From contig JBLHIH010000001.1 in the NCBI GenBank assembly GCA_047616645.1, positions 31,233-95,232 on the forward strand: a DNA stretch of 64,000 nt, written 5' to 3'. Source of the DNA: JAHRVQ01 sp047616645. Its GTDB lineage: Bacteria; Pseudomonadota; Gammaproteobacteria; Pseudomonadales; Azotimanducaceae. The notes below the pieces were generated by a model that saw only the letters and a program-made list of their open reading frames with translations, was not told the origin of the DNA and made no database searches. Below are positions 43,662 through 52,223 of the stretch, piece after piece. The position numbers and the translations under genes are program-made. Each line of letters begins with the position of its first letter. The first letter of the stretch is position 1.

Positions 43662-45379
43662 GCTATTTCTGCCCGCGATACACTGTTATTTTTGGGTAAG
43701 GTCGGATACGACCAATCATCGGCATCAGATACAGAAAGTTCGTTAGGGAAAGGTGCACCTTGAAACATATTAATGCGCAACCAACGGTCTGAACGGGGAT
43801 CAAAATGCGTTGCCCCAAAAAAAGACAACTTACAACGCAAAAGATCAATCGGCAGCAAGCGTGACGAAATCGTATTATCGCGAATCTCAGCATAAGGAAG
43901 GCGATCTGTAATCTGTGCTCGCCTTACAATATGTCGGTGTTTCGGGTGCTGCAGAAGAAAAGCAGCTACCGTATTAACTTTTTCTGTCTGAGTTTCCCAA
44001 GTAAGAAGATCTCCGTACATTTGAGCTGCATCTCGCCCAGGTGAAAGTTTTTGTTCGTAGCAAGTGAGTTCTTCCTCAAATCGCTCGCCAAGCCGTGGCT
44101 CTTGTTTTTCTTCAGAGATATACCATACTTTCGAATGGGTATTGGCTTGAGACCAATGTAGCTTCAAGGCAAATTGATAAACATCTTCGACAATACTGAT
44201 CAGGCGCGTGGTGGACATCGAGCCATCAATAACAAATTGCGTACTTTCATCGATACTCATAGAATCGGTGAGATCATCAACAAGTTCTCCATAAGGCTCA
44301 AACATCAGGGAAACAAGCTGTTCTTGGCCTTCTAGTGAAAGGTTTTCTTCGCTCCATTTAAAAAGTTCGTTCCATGGCTGTTCACCGACCAATACGCCTT
44401 TTTCGATGTGTATCTGCAAGCGCTGCAGGTCTGCTTTGAGTTTTATTAATTTTTCTTTTTGTAGTTCATGATCAGAAACCCATTCGTTTGTATTACTTTG
44501 AGCACGTGCCAACATAATCCGAAACAAGGACCGCTCTTCTACCGTCGCTCGGGCCACCTGTCTTACCCTCGAAAGTGCCGTTTCTTTTGCAAGGATCCAA
44601 TTGTGCATCAAGGAAGGATGATTAATTAAAAAAGGCGCCATTCCCAAGCCAGTTGAATTGCCTACTGCAAATCGTCGGCGCAGGCAGGATTCTATTTTTA
44701 CAGCGGTATTTGGTGATCGCAGGTAAGCCATATGCTCTACCAAATCAAGCGTATAGGCGCGAGTTAAGAAGACAGAGAGCATTTCGGGTTGGAAAGGTGC
44801 AGAAAATTCAGGCCGCTCAGCAATCATATCCCTATCTGCCGCTCCAAGTTTGCCAGAACCATATACCGCGCTTGTGCGCATGAGATAACCGACTGATCTT
44901 ACCTGTTTAGAATCAGGCTGGTTGCCTGCCGCTAGACTCTCGACTACATGATTAAATAGTCGAACAGAGCGATTGGCGCGAGATACACTGAGTTCATGAT
45001 AGCTCACGCGCCCCGCTTCTTGTTTCGGTATATTGTTGCGTAAACGTTGGATGTCTACCGTTGTCGGAATGCCATCAAAGAGGGTGAATGTTGAGTCCCA
45101 TGCAGTGGCAATGACACGGTCTGAACGTTGTTCAGGTGGCAAGTCGTGTCCAAAGCAGACTAGGCTATAACTCCGTTCTGGTCCGTGGGCGCTATAGACC
45201 GCTGTTCCCACTCCTTTTGTATCAATATCAAAAATGGGTCGGTCAAATGTCCAGTTTTCACGCTTTAATCGACGTAAAAGCGTACGCATAAACGATAGTC
45301 TGCACTGGTGAAAAGAACCTAAGCGATCCAAGCGCATGACCGTTTCAGGCGATCGTAAAGATACTTCTAATTGCAGCAC
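43658..45379 (-). CDS. Unknown 573-residue protein in the methylamine-catabolism block
   Basis: No family is recognised. The chain is soluble, with no signal peptide or membrane helices. Residues ~1-60 carry FHQCRLSFMRTLLRRLKREN; FDIDTKGVGTAVYSAHGPER and VCFGHDLPPEQRSDRVIATAWD follow, and around 330-360 there is a charged helix able to form a coiled coil (LQKEKLIKLKADLQRLQIHI). CRRRFAVGNSTGLGMAPFLINHP near residue 250 is glycine-rich and could bind a ligand. It starts 23 bp after the BCCT transporter and overlaps the DUF3726-like gene by 4 bp. It is not any known demethylase; an accessory or enzyme role is possible. Confidence 0.65.
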   Translation of the reverse strand: MLQLEVSLRSPETVMRLDRLGSFHQCRLSFMRTLLRRLKRENWTFDRPIFDIDTKGVGTAVYSAHGPERSYSLVCFGHDLPPEQRSDRVIATAWDSTFTLFDGIPTTVDIQRLRNNIPKQEAGRVSYHELSVSRANRSVRLFNHVVESLAAGNQPDSKQVRSVGYLMRTSAVYGSGKLGAADRDMIAERPEFSAPFQPEMLSVFLTRAYTLDLVEHMAYLRSPNTAVKIESCLRRRFAVGNSTGLGMAPFLINHPSLMHNWILAKETALSRVRQVARATVEERSLFRIMLARAQSNTNEWVSDHELQKEKLIKLKADLQRLQIHIEKGVLVGEQPWNELFKWSEENLSLEGQEQLVSLMFEPYGELVDDLTDSMSIDESTQFVIDGSMSTTRLISIVEDVYQFALKLHWSQANTHSKVWYISEEKQEPRLGERFEEELTCYEQKLSPGRDAAQMYGDLLTWETQTEKVNTVAAFLLQHPKHRHIVRRAQITDRLPYAEIRDNTISSRLLPIDLLRCKLSFFGATHFDPRSDRWLRINMFQGAPFPNELSVSDADDWSYPTLPKNNSVSRAEIA

Positions 45380-45402
45380 TATCGCAACCTCACGAAAATC
45401 AT

Positions 45403-46965
45403 TCAGAGAATACCTTGTTCTTTAGCCAATTCTCTTGCGATTTTTGGCGCTGTCCACAAAGCGGGTAACAGCACAAAAGATACGGGCACCGCTGTTACCA
45501 CAATAAAAGATTGTAAAGCTGATACCCCTCCGTCCCCGATAGATATCAATATAGCTGCTACTAGTCCCATCATAACGCCCCAATAAATGCGTAGGAATGC
45601 GGGTGGATGGGTAGTACCCGTCATCACCATCGAGATGGTATAGGTCATGGAATCACCCGTTGTCGCGACAAAGATAGTGGTCAAAATAAGAAACAATATT
45701 GAGATCACAAACCCCATGGGCAACTGCTGGGTCATTGCTAGGAGAGCAGCCGGTAAACCTGCGCCTTCTACTGCGTGAGATATCACACCCGGAAATGCCA
45801 GCTCAAAAGCGATACCCGTGCCGCCAACGATTGTGAACCAAAAGCACGTGACAATGGGGGCGACAATAGATATCGCCAAAACAATTTCACGTATGGTCCT
45901 ACCTCTGGAAATACGAGATATAAACATCGCCATCAAGGGCCCATAACCCAAGAACCAACCCCAGAAAAAAGCTGTCCATGAGTTTACCCATGCCGTATCG
46001 GCTCGATAAGTTGCCATGGGAATAAATCTTTCTATGTAAAGGCCAAAGGAGTGAATAAAACTATCAAAAATAAACGCAGTCGGTCCAAGCAGTAAAATAA
46101 AGGCAATTAATGCCAATGCAAGCCAAATATTAAAAGTACTTAATATTTGGATGCCTCGACTAACGCCTGATACGGCAGAAATTGTGTAGATGACAATTAA
46201 GAAAATAATGATAGCCAATTGTGTGCCGTAACTATTCGCTATGCCAAATAACTCCGAAAGACCATAGCCTACTTGCAAGCCTAAGAAACCTATTGGACCA
46301 ACAGTTCCTGCAACCACAGTGATCACACAGGATGCATCAACTACTGCGCCAAACCATCCGTGTAGGACTTTATCGCCAAATACTGGATATAAAAGTGTTC
46401 GTGGTTTTAGGGGTAGATGTTTATGGTAATGAAGGTGCATCAGTACAATTGCCGTCAGACTACCTAAAATTGCCCAGGCCAAAAAGCCCCAATGCATGAA
46501 ACTCTGAGTCAAGGCGGGGTAAATTGCGTCTACTGATTTCGCTTCAACACCGAACAAGGGTGGAGGTGATAAAAAATGTGCCATGGGTTCAGCCGCAGCC
46601 CAAAAAACCCCTCCTCCTGCAAGAAGCGTACACATGATGATAGATATCCACTTGAAGGTCGACATCTCAGGACCCTCTATATTGCCTAAGCGAACTTCAC
46701 CGCAGCGAGATAAAGCGACCCACAAGCCGATGAGAAAGGTTGCCAGCAAAAGGACTTGCCAATAGGCCCCAAAGTGCGAGATACAAAACTGGTATGCGAC
46801 ATTCACTAGGGTTGCCAGCAATGTCATATCGACCAATGCCGTAACGACAAATAGCATAATAAAGCCGCCACTTAGGATGAAAACTGGCCAGTCAACACCC
46901 ATCGATGACTGTGATTCGGCTTCATTGTCTGGGTCTGTTGTCGATGCACCAACTGCGTTATTCAT
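45403..46965 (-). CDS. BCCT-family betaine/carnitine/choline-type transporter
   Basis: A 520-residue protein with twelve predicted membrane segments. The tryptophan-rich stretch WVNSWTAFFWGWFLGYGPLMAMF with SRISRGRTIRE is the family signature, and GGGVFWAAAEPMAHF precedes it. Members import quaternary ammonium compounds such as glycine betaine, carnitine or DMSP with Na+ or H+. The N-terminal tail is short, with no regulatory C-terminal domain, so it is more likely a catabolic than an osmotic-stress system. It lies 54 bp after the M19-like gene and before two unknown genes, in the block that ends with the sarcosine oxidase. Confidence 0.92.
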   Translation of the reverse strand: MNNAVGASTTDPDNEAESQSSMGVDWPVFILSGGFIMLFVVTALVDMTLLATLVNVAYQFCISHFGAYWQVLLLATFLIGLWVALSRCGEVRLGNIEGPEMSTFKWISIIMCTLLAGGGVFWAAAEPMAHFLSPPPLFGVEAKSVDAIYPALTQSFMHWGFLAWAILGSLTAIVLMHLHYHKHLPLKPRTLLYPVFGDKVLHGWFGAVVDASCVITVVAGTVGPIGFLGLQVGYGLSELFGIANSYGTQLAIIIFLIVIYTISAVSGVSRGIQILSTFNIWLALALIAFILLLGPTAFIFDSFIHSFGLYIERFIPMATYRADTAWVNSWTAFFWGWFLGYGPLMAMFISRISRGRTIREIVLAISIVAPIVTCFWFTIVGGTGIAFELAFPGVISHAVEGAGLPAALLAMTQQLPMGFVISILFLILTTIFVATTGDSMTYTISMVMTGTTHPPAFLRIYWGVMMGLVAAILISIGDGGVSALQSFIVVTAVPVSFVLLPALWTAPKIARELAKEQGIL

Positions 46966-47019
46966 AAATTCCTCTACATATGCTGCTTACGGTTAATGCG
47001 AATGACAACACTGCTTTTT

Positions 47020-48015
47020 TCATTTTAAATTGGCGTGTGTAAATGACTTCTCAAAGAAGGAAAGCCAGTTTCCACCCATCACTTTAATGATTTCCTCATC
47101 ATTAAATCCGACATTTTCCAAGCCTGTTACGATATTGATCATATCTTTGGAGTCCTCAAACCAATCTGGCTGACGTGGCCATGCCTGATCATTTGCTGAG
47201 CCTTCTCCATAATCTACCGACTTTGTCCAGCGTCCGTTTCTCATCCACTCGAGTGTTGAATAATCCCATTTTTTACAGAGGTCCGAGCCTATTCCAATTC
47301 GATCAATACCGATCATTTCTGCTGTTGCAGCGATCATTTTGCAGAATTCCTGCAAGGTGCAATCTGAGCCATTATTTAGATGAAACGGATACATACTAAA
47401 CCCAAACATACCTCGGGATTCGCCAATCGCTTTTAAAACATCATCTGATTTGTTGCGTAAAGCCTTATGGAAAAATGTTGGGTTTGCGTGAGTGATGGCT
47501 ATCGGACGCTCCGATAGTTCTATCGCTTCGAGCGTTGACCGCTCACCGCTGTGGGACATATCAATGACCATACCAACGCGGTTCATCTCCTTTATGACTT
47601 CTTTACCAAATCGAGTCACGCCACTATCACTGCTTTCATAACAACCTGCAGCGAGAAGACTTTGATTGTTATAGGTCAGTTGCATAATTCTGATGCCCAA
47701 CTCGTGAAGAATTTGAACCATCTGGATATTGTCTTCAATGGGAGAGCAATTTTGAAATCCAAAGATAATGCCTACTTTACCCACACGTTTAGCTTCCAAT
47801 ATGTCCTCAGCTTTACGCACCGGCATAATCAAGTCGCCGTTGATGACAAATTGGTTGTGCCACCAGCCAATATTTAACAGGGTCTCTTTGGTATTTTCCC
47901 AATAAGCTATCGTGACATGAATTGCATGCATGCCGCTACTTTGGGCTTCTTCAAACAAATCTCGATCCCAGTTTTTGTACTGAAGACAATCAATAAATAG
48001 CATATCTTTCTTCAT
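47020..48015 (-). CDS. M19-like protein lacking the HxD metal motif
   Basis: A 331-residue protein related to membrane dipeptidases. It keeps GFQNCSPIEDN, VIDMSHSGERS, AITHANPTFFHKALRNKSDD and GIGSDLCKKW, but the N-terminal HxD that binds the first metal is replaced by FIDCLQYKNW. No signal peptide is present, so it is cytoplasmic. A similar cytoplasmic M19-like gene sits beside dimethylglycine and glycine-betaine genes in Pseudomonas (from memory), which makes a pathway-specific hydrolase more likely than a peptidase. It lies 37 bp after the aldehyde dehydrogenase gene and before the transporter. Confidence 0.8.
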   Translation of the reverse strand: MKKDMLFIDCLQYKNWDRDLFEEAQSSGMHAIHVTIAYWENTKETLLNIGWWHNQFVINGDLIMPVRKAEDILEAKRVGKVGIIFGFQNCSPIEDNIQMVQILHELGIRIMQLTYNNQSLLAAGCYESSDSGVTRFGKEVIKEMNRVGMVIDMSHSGERSTLEAIELSERPIAITHANPTFFHKALRNKSDDVLKAIGESRGMFGFSMYPFHLNNGSDCTLQEFCKMIAATAEMIGIDRIGIGSDLCKKWDYSTLEWMRNGRWTKSVDYGEGSANDQAWPRQPDWFEDSKDMINIVTGLENVGFNDEEIIKVMGGNWLSFFEKSFTHANLK

Positions 48016-48052
48016 CTAATTTCTCTTTATAGGCACTTTTTAGCCTGCTAGA

Positions 48053-49504
48053 TTAGTAAGGTTTGACGTAGTTTGTTTTTACAATGGTATAAAATTCTTT
48101 GGCGTATTGTCCTTGCTCACGCGCGCCGTAACTGGAGGCTTTTCTGCCGCCAAAGGGAACGTGATAATCAGTACCCGCTGTGGGTAGGTTCACCATGACG
48201 CAGCCTGATTTTGAGTGGCGCTTAAAGTGTGCTGCACGACTAAGAGAATTGGTCATAATGCCGGAGGTCAAACCAAACTCAGTGTCATTTGAAACCGCTA
48301 GTGCTTCGTCATAATCCTTGACTTTGATAACGCAGGCAATGGGTCCAAAAATCTCTTCACGGTTTACTCGCATACTATTGGTGGTGTGAGTAAACAATGC
48401 AGGTGACATGAAGTAACCTTGCGTTTTAAGTTCAAGTTCCTTCCCGCCTTGTACCAAATTGGCACCCTCCTCCTTTGCAAGTTTCAGGTAATCCAAATTC
48501 TGTTGATACTGTTTCGCATCGACAACCGGACCCATCTGGCTGTCTTCTGCTAGCGCATGACCAACGACCATTTTCTTCATTGCCGTCACCATTTTCTCAA
48601 CGAATTTATCATGTACTTCTTCTTCCACAATCAGGCGTGAAGATGCGGTGCATTTTTGGCCAGTACCCGAGTAGGCACCTGTGATTGCACATTGAACGGC
48701 AAGATCGAGATCCGCATCTTTAAGGATTACAAGGGGATTCTTGCTGCCCATTTCCAATTGTACTCTTGCCATATTCTCTATCGCATTACGTGCTATCCCT
48801 CGGCCAACACCAACCGAACCCGTAAATGTAATAGCCTGTATATCTGGAGATGAACACAAAGTTTCTCCTACGTCGCTGCCAGAGCCCATCACTAAATTAA
48901 ATACACCTTTGGGTAATCCACTGCGACTGATAATTTCGGCTAGTATCCAGGCGCTTGCGGGTACAATCTGGGCAGGTTTTAATACTACAGCATTGCCAAA
49001 TGCTAATGCTGGGGCAACTTTCCATGCCGCTACAGCGATTGGGAAGTTCCAAGGAGTGACGATACCTATCACGCCTAAAGGCTCTCGATGCACTTCTACA
49101 TCAACTCCTGGTCGAACTGAGGCTGCAGCTTCGCCCATCTGTCTTAGTACTTCGGCGCCGTAGTATTGGAAAAACTGTCCAGATCTGGCCACCTCACCCA
49201 TCGCTTCAGGCAAAGTTTTACCCTGTTCACGTGCGAGTACGCGGCCTATCTCTTCTTTTCGATCAATGAGTTCAGCGCCAATAAAGTCCAGTATCGCTTT
49301 GCGATTTTCTAGCCCAGACTGAGACCATTCTTCAAATGCTTCATTGGCAGCTTTGATGGCAGCGTTACAATCATCTATTGTCGCCTTGGCGTATCTACCA
49401 ATAAGGTCGCTTGTATCTGAAGGACTTGTGTTTTTTGTCTCGGCACCATCTGCTCTTGTTACCCATTCACCATTGATGTAATTGCCGTAAACCTGTTCAC
49501 TCAC
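48053..49504 (-). CDS. Aldehyde dehydrogenase, 2,5-dioxovalerate (ketoglutarate semialdehyde)-like
   Basis: A 483-residue NAD(P)-dependent ALDH. The motifs are TPWNFPIAVAAWKVAPAL, FTGSVGVGRGIA, VQLEMGSKNPLVIL (catalytic Glu) and GTGQKCTASSRLIV (catalytic Cys about residue 289), with a C-terminal VPFGGRKASSYG. The wording resembles ketoglutarate semialdehyde dehydrogenases used in hydroxyproline or sugar-acid breakdown, but substrate calls in this family are unsafe. It is first in the 13-kb minus-strand block and divergent from a LysR gene (154 bp), a typical control arrangement. Confidence 0.85.
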   Translation of the reverse strand: MSEQVYGNYINGEWVTRADGAETKNTSPSDTSDLIGRYAKATIDDCNAAIKAANEAFEEWSQSGLENRKAILDFIGAELIDRKEEIGRVLAREQGKTLPEAMGEVARSGQFFQYYGAEVLRQMGEAAASVRPGVDVEVHREPLGVIGIVTPWNFPIAVAAWKVAPALAFGNAVVLKPAQIVPASAWILAEIISRSGLPKGVFNLVMGSGSDVGETLCSSPDIQAITFTGSVGVGRGIARNAIENMARVQLEMGSKNPLVILKDADLDLAVQCAITGAYSGTGQKCTASSRLIVEEEVHDKFVEKMVTAMKKMVVGHALAEDSQMGPVVDAKQYQQNLDYLKLAKEEGANLVQGGKELELKTQGYFMSPALFTHTTNSMRVNREEIFGPIACVIKVKDYDEALAVSNDTEFGLTSGIMTNSLSRAAHFKRHSKSGCVMVNLPTAGTDYHVPFGGRKASSYGAREQGQYAKEFYTIVKTNYVKPY

Positions 49505-49658
49505 ATTAAATTCCTCATTCAGTAAAAGCTGCAGTAAAATTTTTCAAAAATCATTCTTCACACTAATTACTTATAGATCAACTCATATATTTGTATAGGT
49601 TAATAAATAAATCTAATATATTTTTTGATACACTTGTAGTGATAAAAGCAAGAAAAGA

Positions 49659-50594
49659 GTGACTGTCATCAAACATCTAAATATCACACTCAGACACTTA
49701 AGAACCTTTATTGTCGTTGCTGAACATGGGAGCTTTAATCGTGCTGCCCAGGAACTTGCGCGTACACAACCCGCTGTAACATCTGCGGTAAAACAACTTG
49801 AAGAGTTCATTGGCTTGAAACTTCTTAATAGAACTACCCGGCGTGTATCTCCGACCGCTGAAGGTGAAAATTTCCTACCCATAGCAGAGCGCTTAGTCCG
49901 CGATTTTGATACCGCAATTCAGGACCTCAAAGCAACCGCTGAAAAACGAAGCGGACACGTTAGCATGGTGATTGTTCCATCGGTTGCGACCAATTTAATC
50001 CCTTCCATCATAGAAAACTTTTCAGCTCACTACCCAGGGATTCAAGTGCATATAAAAGACGATAATTCTCGTAATGTGCAGCAAAGCGTGGAACGTAATG
50101 AGGTGGACATGGGCATAGCTAGTACATGGAAATACAACAACGAGTTGGCATATACACCCCTGTTTTCTGATACTTATAGAGTCGTTTGCCATAAAGATCA
50201 TGCGCTCACGAAATCAGCTGGACCCATTAGTTGGCGGGATCTCGACAAGTATACTTTCCTCGATAGCAGCATCACAAAAACCCTGAAACAACGGCAATCA
50301 TTAAAAGCATCAAAGTTTGATATACCTAATATGATCACTTTATTGGCAATGTTGCGAGCCAATCAAGGCATAACAGTCCTGCCCTCTCTCGCGATTCCCC
50401 AATCAAGTAATACCTTGTTTTCGAGGCCGATAACCGGTTTAGTGCAAGCTAGAGAGATTTGTTTGATTACACGCAAAAACTGGTCTCTTTCACCTGCTGC
50501 AGAAGCGATGATCGAAACAATCTTGGATGAAACGCCCAAACACTTCAAAAGACTTGGCCTAAGAGCAATAAACTCAATTACCGAAGAAGCCTAA
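49659..50594 (+). CDS. LysR-family transcriptional regulator
   Basis: A 311-residue LTTR. The N-terminal helix-turn-helix reads LRHLRTFIVVAEHGSFNRAAQELARTQPAVTSAVKQLEEFIG, followed by LLNRTTRRVSPTAEG. The effector domain begins VSMVIVPSVATNLIPSIIENF near residue 105. It is divergent from the aldehyde dehydrogenase and most likely controls the whole transporter-to-sarcosine-oxidase block. The start is GTG at 49659. The inducer is probably the methylated substrate or a breakdown product (inference). Confidence 0.88.
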   Translation: MTVIKHLNITLRHLRTFIVVAEHGSFNRAAQELARTQPAVTSAVKQLEEFIGLKLLNRTTRRVSPTAEGENFLPIAERLVRDFDTAIQDLKATAEKRSGHVSMVIVPSVATNLIPSIIENFSAHYPGIQVHIKDDNSRNVQQSVERNEVDMGIASTWKYNNELAYTPLFSDTYRVVCHKDHALTKSAGPISWRDLDKYTFLDSSITKTLKQRQSLKASKFDIPNMITLLAMLRANQGITVLPSLAIPQSSNTLFSRPITGLVQAREICLITRKNWSLSPAAEAMIETILDETPKHFKRLGLRAINSITEEA

Positions 50595-50701
50595 GTTCAG
50601 AGGAAACATGTCTCAAGCAAGTGCACTCTGAGAATAATCTCAGGTATACTTTATTTTTGTCATTCACGATCCAGTTTACATTACTTACAGTAGGAATGAA
50701 T

Positions 50702-51076
50702 ATGGAATGTCCAAAGTGTCAATCATCAATGGAAGAAGTAACCTATGGTCGTGATATGACCATTGACCGATGCACAAACTGTAAAGGTATTTGGTTTGAT
50801 ATTGGTGAGGCAGAAAAGCTTAAGGGCAAATGGATGTCCGAATTTGTAGATAGTGGTGACCCAGAAATTGGTAAAGAATACAATAAAATAGATGATGTTG
50901 ATTGTCCGCGTTGTAGCAAGCGAATGGCAAAAGTGAGCGATCCGAGTCAACCCCACATTTGGTATGAAGCTTGTGCTGAGCATGGGATGTATTTTGATGC
51001 TGGTGAGTTTACAGATTATAAATACGAAACATTGTTAGATAAGTTCCGAGATCTTGTTAGCGGTAAACGATCGTAA
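50702..51076 (+). CDS. Zinc-ribbon (zf-TFIIB type) protein
   Basis: A 124-residue cytoplasmic protein with two zinc-ribbon-like units: MECPKCQSSM...DRCTNCKGIWFD at residues ~1-32 and DVDCPRCSKRM...YEACAEHGMYFDAGEF later. The GIWFDIGE ending is the zf-TFIIB family mark. The function of the family is not established. ATG 50702 is chosen over 50696 because GTAGGA lies six bases upstream; both are near each other. It stands alone between lysR and a convergent YceI-like gene. Confidence 0.8.
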   Translation: MECPKCQSSMEEVTYGRDMTIDRCTNCKGIWFDIGEAEKLKGKWMSEFVDSGDPEIGKEYNKIDDVDCPRCSKRMAKVSDPSQPHIWYEACAEHGMYFDAGEFTDYKYETLLDKFRDLVSGKRS

Positions 51077-51166
51077 TCGTAGTATTTCTTTAGACAGCTC
51101 GATTGTAGATTTCTTGATTCATGAAGGGTTAGTGCGCTGATTTGGTTGATCCATATCCTGCACATC

Positions 51167-51180
51167 TCGATATATATCGA
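51167..51180. repeat. 14-bp palindrome between convergent genes
   Basis: TCGATATATATCGA is a perfect palindrome in the short gap between the zinc-ribbon gene and the YceI-like gene, ten bases from a larger palindrome. It could be part of a bidirectional transcription end or a binding site. Confidence 0.5.
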
Positions 51181-51190
51181 CGTCTTTTAG

Positions 51191-51210
51191 GCCAGCTCTA
51201 TAGAGCTGGC
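51191..51210. repeat. 20-bp perfect palindrome over the YceI-like stop codon
   Basis: GCCAGCTCTATAGAGCTGGC has 10-bp arms and no spacer. It contains the TAG stop of the minus-strand YceI-like gene. No T run follows on either strand, so it is not a standard Rho-independent terminator; it may act as a hairpin that stabilises 3' ends. Confidence 0.6.
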
Positions 51211-51776
51211 TCGAATAATAGTGAGAAACTTACGGGAACGTTTTGAGCAATTGCCTTCAGTCCTGCTATTTTTCGCAAAGCTTCTATCCCAGAAACCAAA
51301 TTGAAGTCATTACTATCAACGATCACAGCTTTTTTACTGGTGACATAAAACTGATTCTTAGACATTTTGGTCACTGTCAATGTTAGGGGTAATTGGACAC
51401 TTTCGCCGTGTAGATTAAGCTGAGAATCGGCTTGTATCGTCGTGAAATCGCCTGCCTTTAACTGTAATAATTGGCTTAACGCTACTTCAGAATTAAGAAT
51501 AGCTTTGGGAAACATCTTTGTCTCAAATAGCAGCGAAGCAATTCTTTCGTCCCTAATGGGTATTAAGGTATCAGCACTGTTTAGATCAATCTCGATTTCA
51601 ATTTCCCCATCGTCACTCACCTTGCCTGAGAGTGATCGAAAGCGATGAGACTCAACGACAATGCCGTTTTTAACCGTAACGAAGCTTAAAGAAGAGCCTT
51701 CATTATTGAGTTTCCAATCTGCACAAATATCCATGCTGCAAAGAAAAACAAAGCTAAATAATAATAAATACTTCAT
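51198..51776 (-). CDS. YceI-family secreted lipid-binding-type protein
   Basis: A 192-residue protein with a signal peptide (LLLFSFVFLCSMDICA). The mature part has the YceI-like lipocalin pattern: SSLSFVTVKNG near the start, SGKVSDDGEIEIEIDLNSADTLIPIRDER (the usual 'D-x-x-S-I-x-T' region) and AVIVDSNDFNL. The family is periplasmic and binds isoprenoid-type lipids. ATG 51776 is used because GGAG lies six bases upstream; the ATG at 51788 has none. It is monocistronic. Confidence 0.8.
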   Translation of the reverse strand: MKYLLLFSFVFLCSMDICADWKLNNEGSSLSFVTVKNGIVVESHRFRSLSGKVSDDGEIEIEIDLNSADTLIPIRDERIASLLFETKMFPKAILNSEVALSQLLQLKAGDFTTIQADSQLNLHGESVQLPLTLTVTKMSKNQFYVTSKKAVIVDSNDFNLVSGIEALRKIAGLKAIAQNVPVSFSLLFEPAL

Positions 51777-51824
51777 CGCTGTCTCCAAATTAATCTGGTG
51801 GTATTAAATATTGATAATCCAAGC

Positions 51825-52223
51825 TTACTCTAGCTTAGCGGCTAGTGTTTCTAGATGTCGTTTGATGAATAGTAACAAGAGGAAAGCGAAAATTCCCACT
51901 CCATCTGCAAAAATGTCCATCAATTCAAAAAATCGTACTCCCTTGCCTACAGACAAGCTCAAGCCCCACTGAAAAATCTCAATCCCTACACCGTAAACAA
52001 GCAAGAAGATGTAGGCAAGGTGCCCATTTAGAATATTATCCTTACGATTGATGGTTGTTGGTACAGACATATGGGTAAGAAACGCAAGCGTAAAAAAAGC
52101 TAAGAAATGATTTAGTTTATCCCATAAAACGATACTGGCATCCGGTGGGCTGGGGGTAAGTGATGACCAAGTGATGAGCGTGAGTGCGCAGGTTAAACAA
52201 ATGCGTGCAATCAAGATACTCAA
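51825..52223 (-). CDS. VanZ-like membrane protein
   Basis: A 132-residue protein with four membrane segments. It has DKLNHFLAFFTLAFLTH and GIEIFQWGLS, the patterns of VanZ-like proteins (an H-x-x-A-F block followed by E-x-x-Q), and ends in a short basic tail. The role of VanZ-like proteins outside glycopeptide resistance is unknown. Its ATG overlaps the stop of pyrF by 4 bp, so the genes are co-translated. Confidence 0.8.
   Translation of the reverse strand: MSILIARICLTCALTLITWSSLTPSPPDASIVLWDKLNHFLAFFTLAFLTHMSVPTTINRKDNILNGHLAYIFLLVYGVGIEIFQWGLSLSVGKGVRFFELMDIFADGVGIFAFLLLLFIKRHLETLAAKLE

Noticed and set aside
48741..49163. 140-codon plus-strand frame inside the aldehyde dehydrogenase
   Set aside because: It is the complementary shadow of a well-supported gene, with no family-like text and no ribosome site.
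51191..51210. 20-bp palindrome as a Rho-independent terminator
   Set aside because: No T run follows on either strand.
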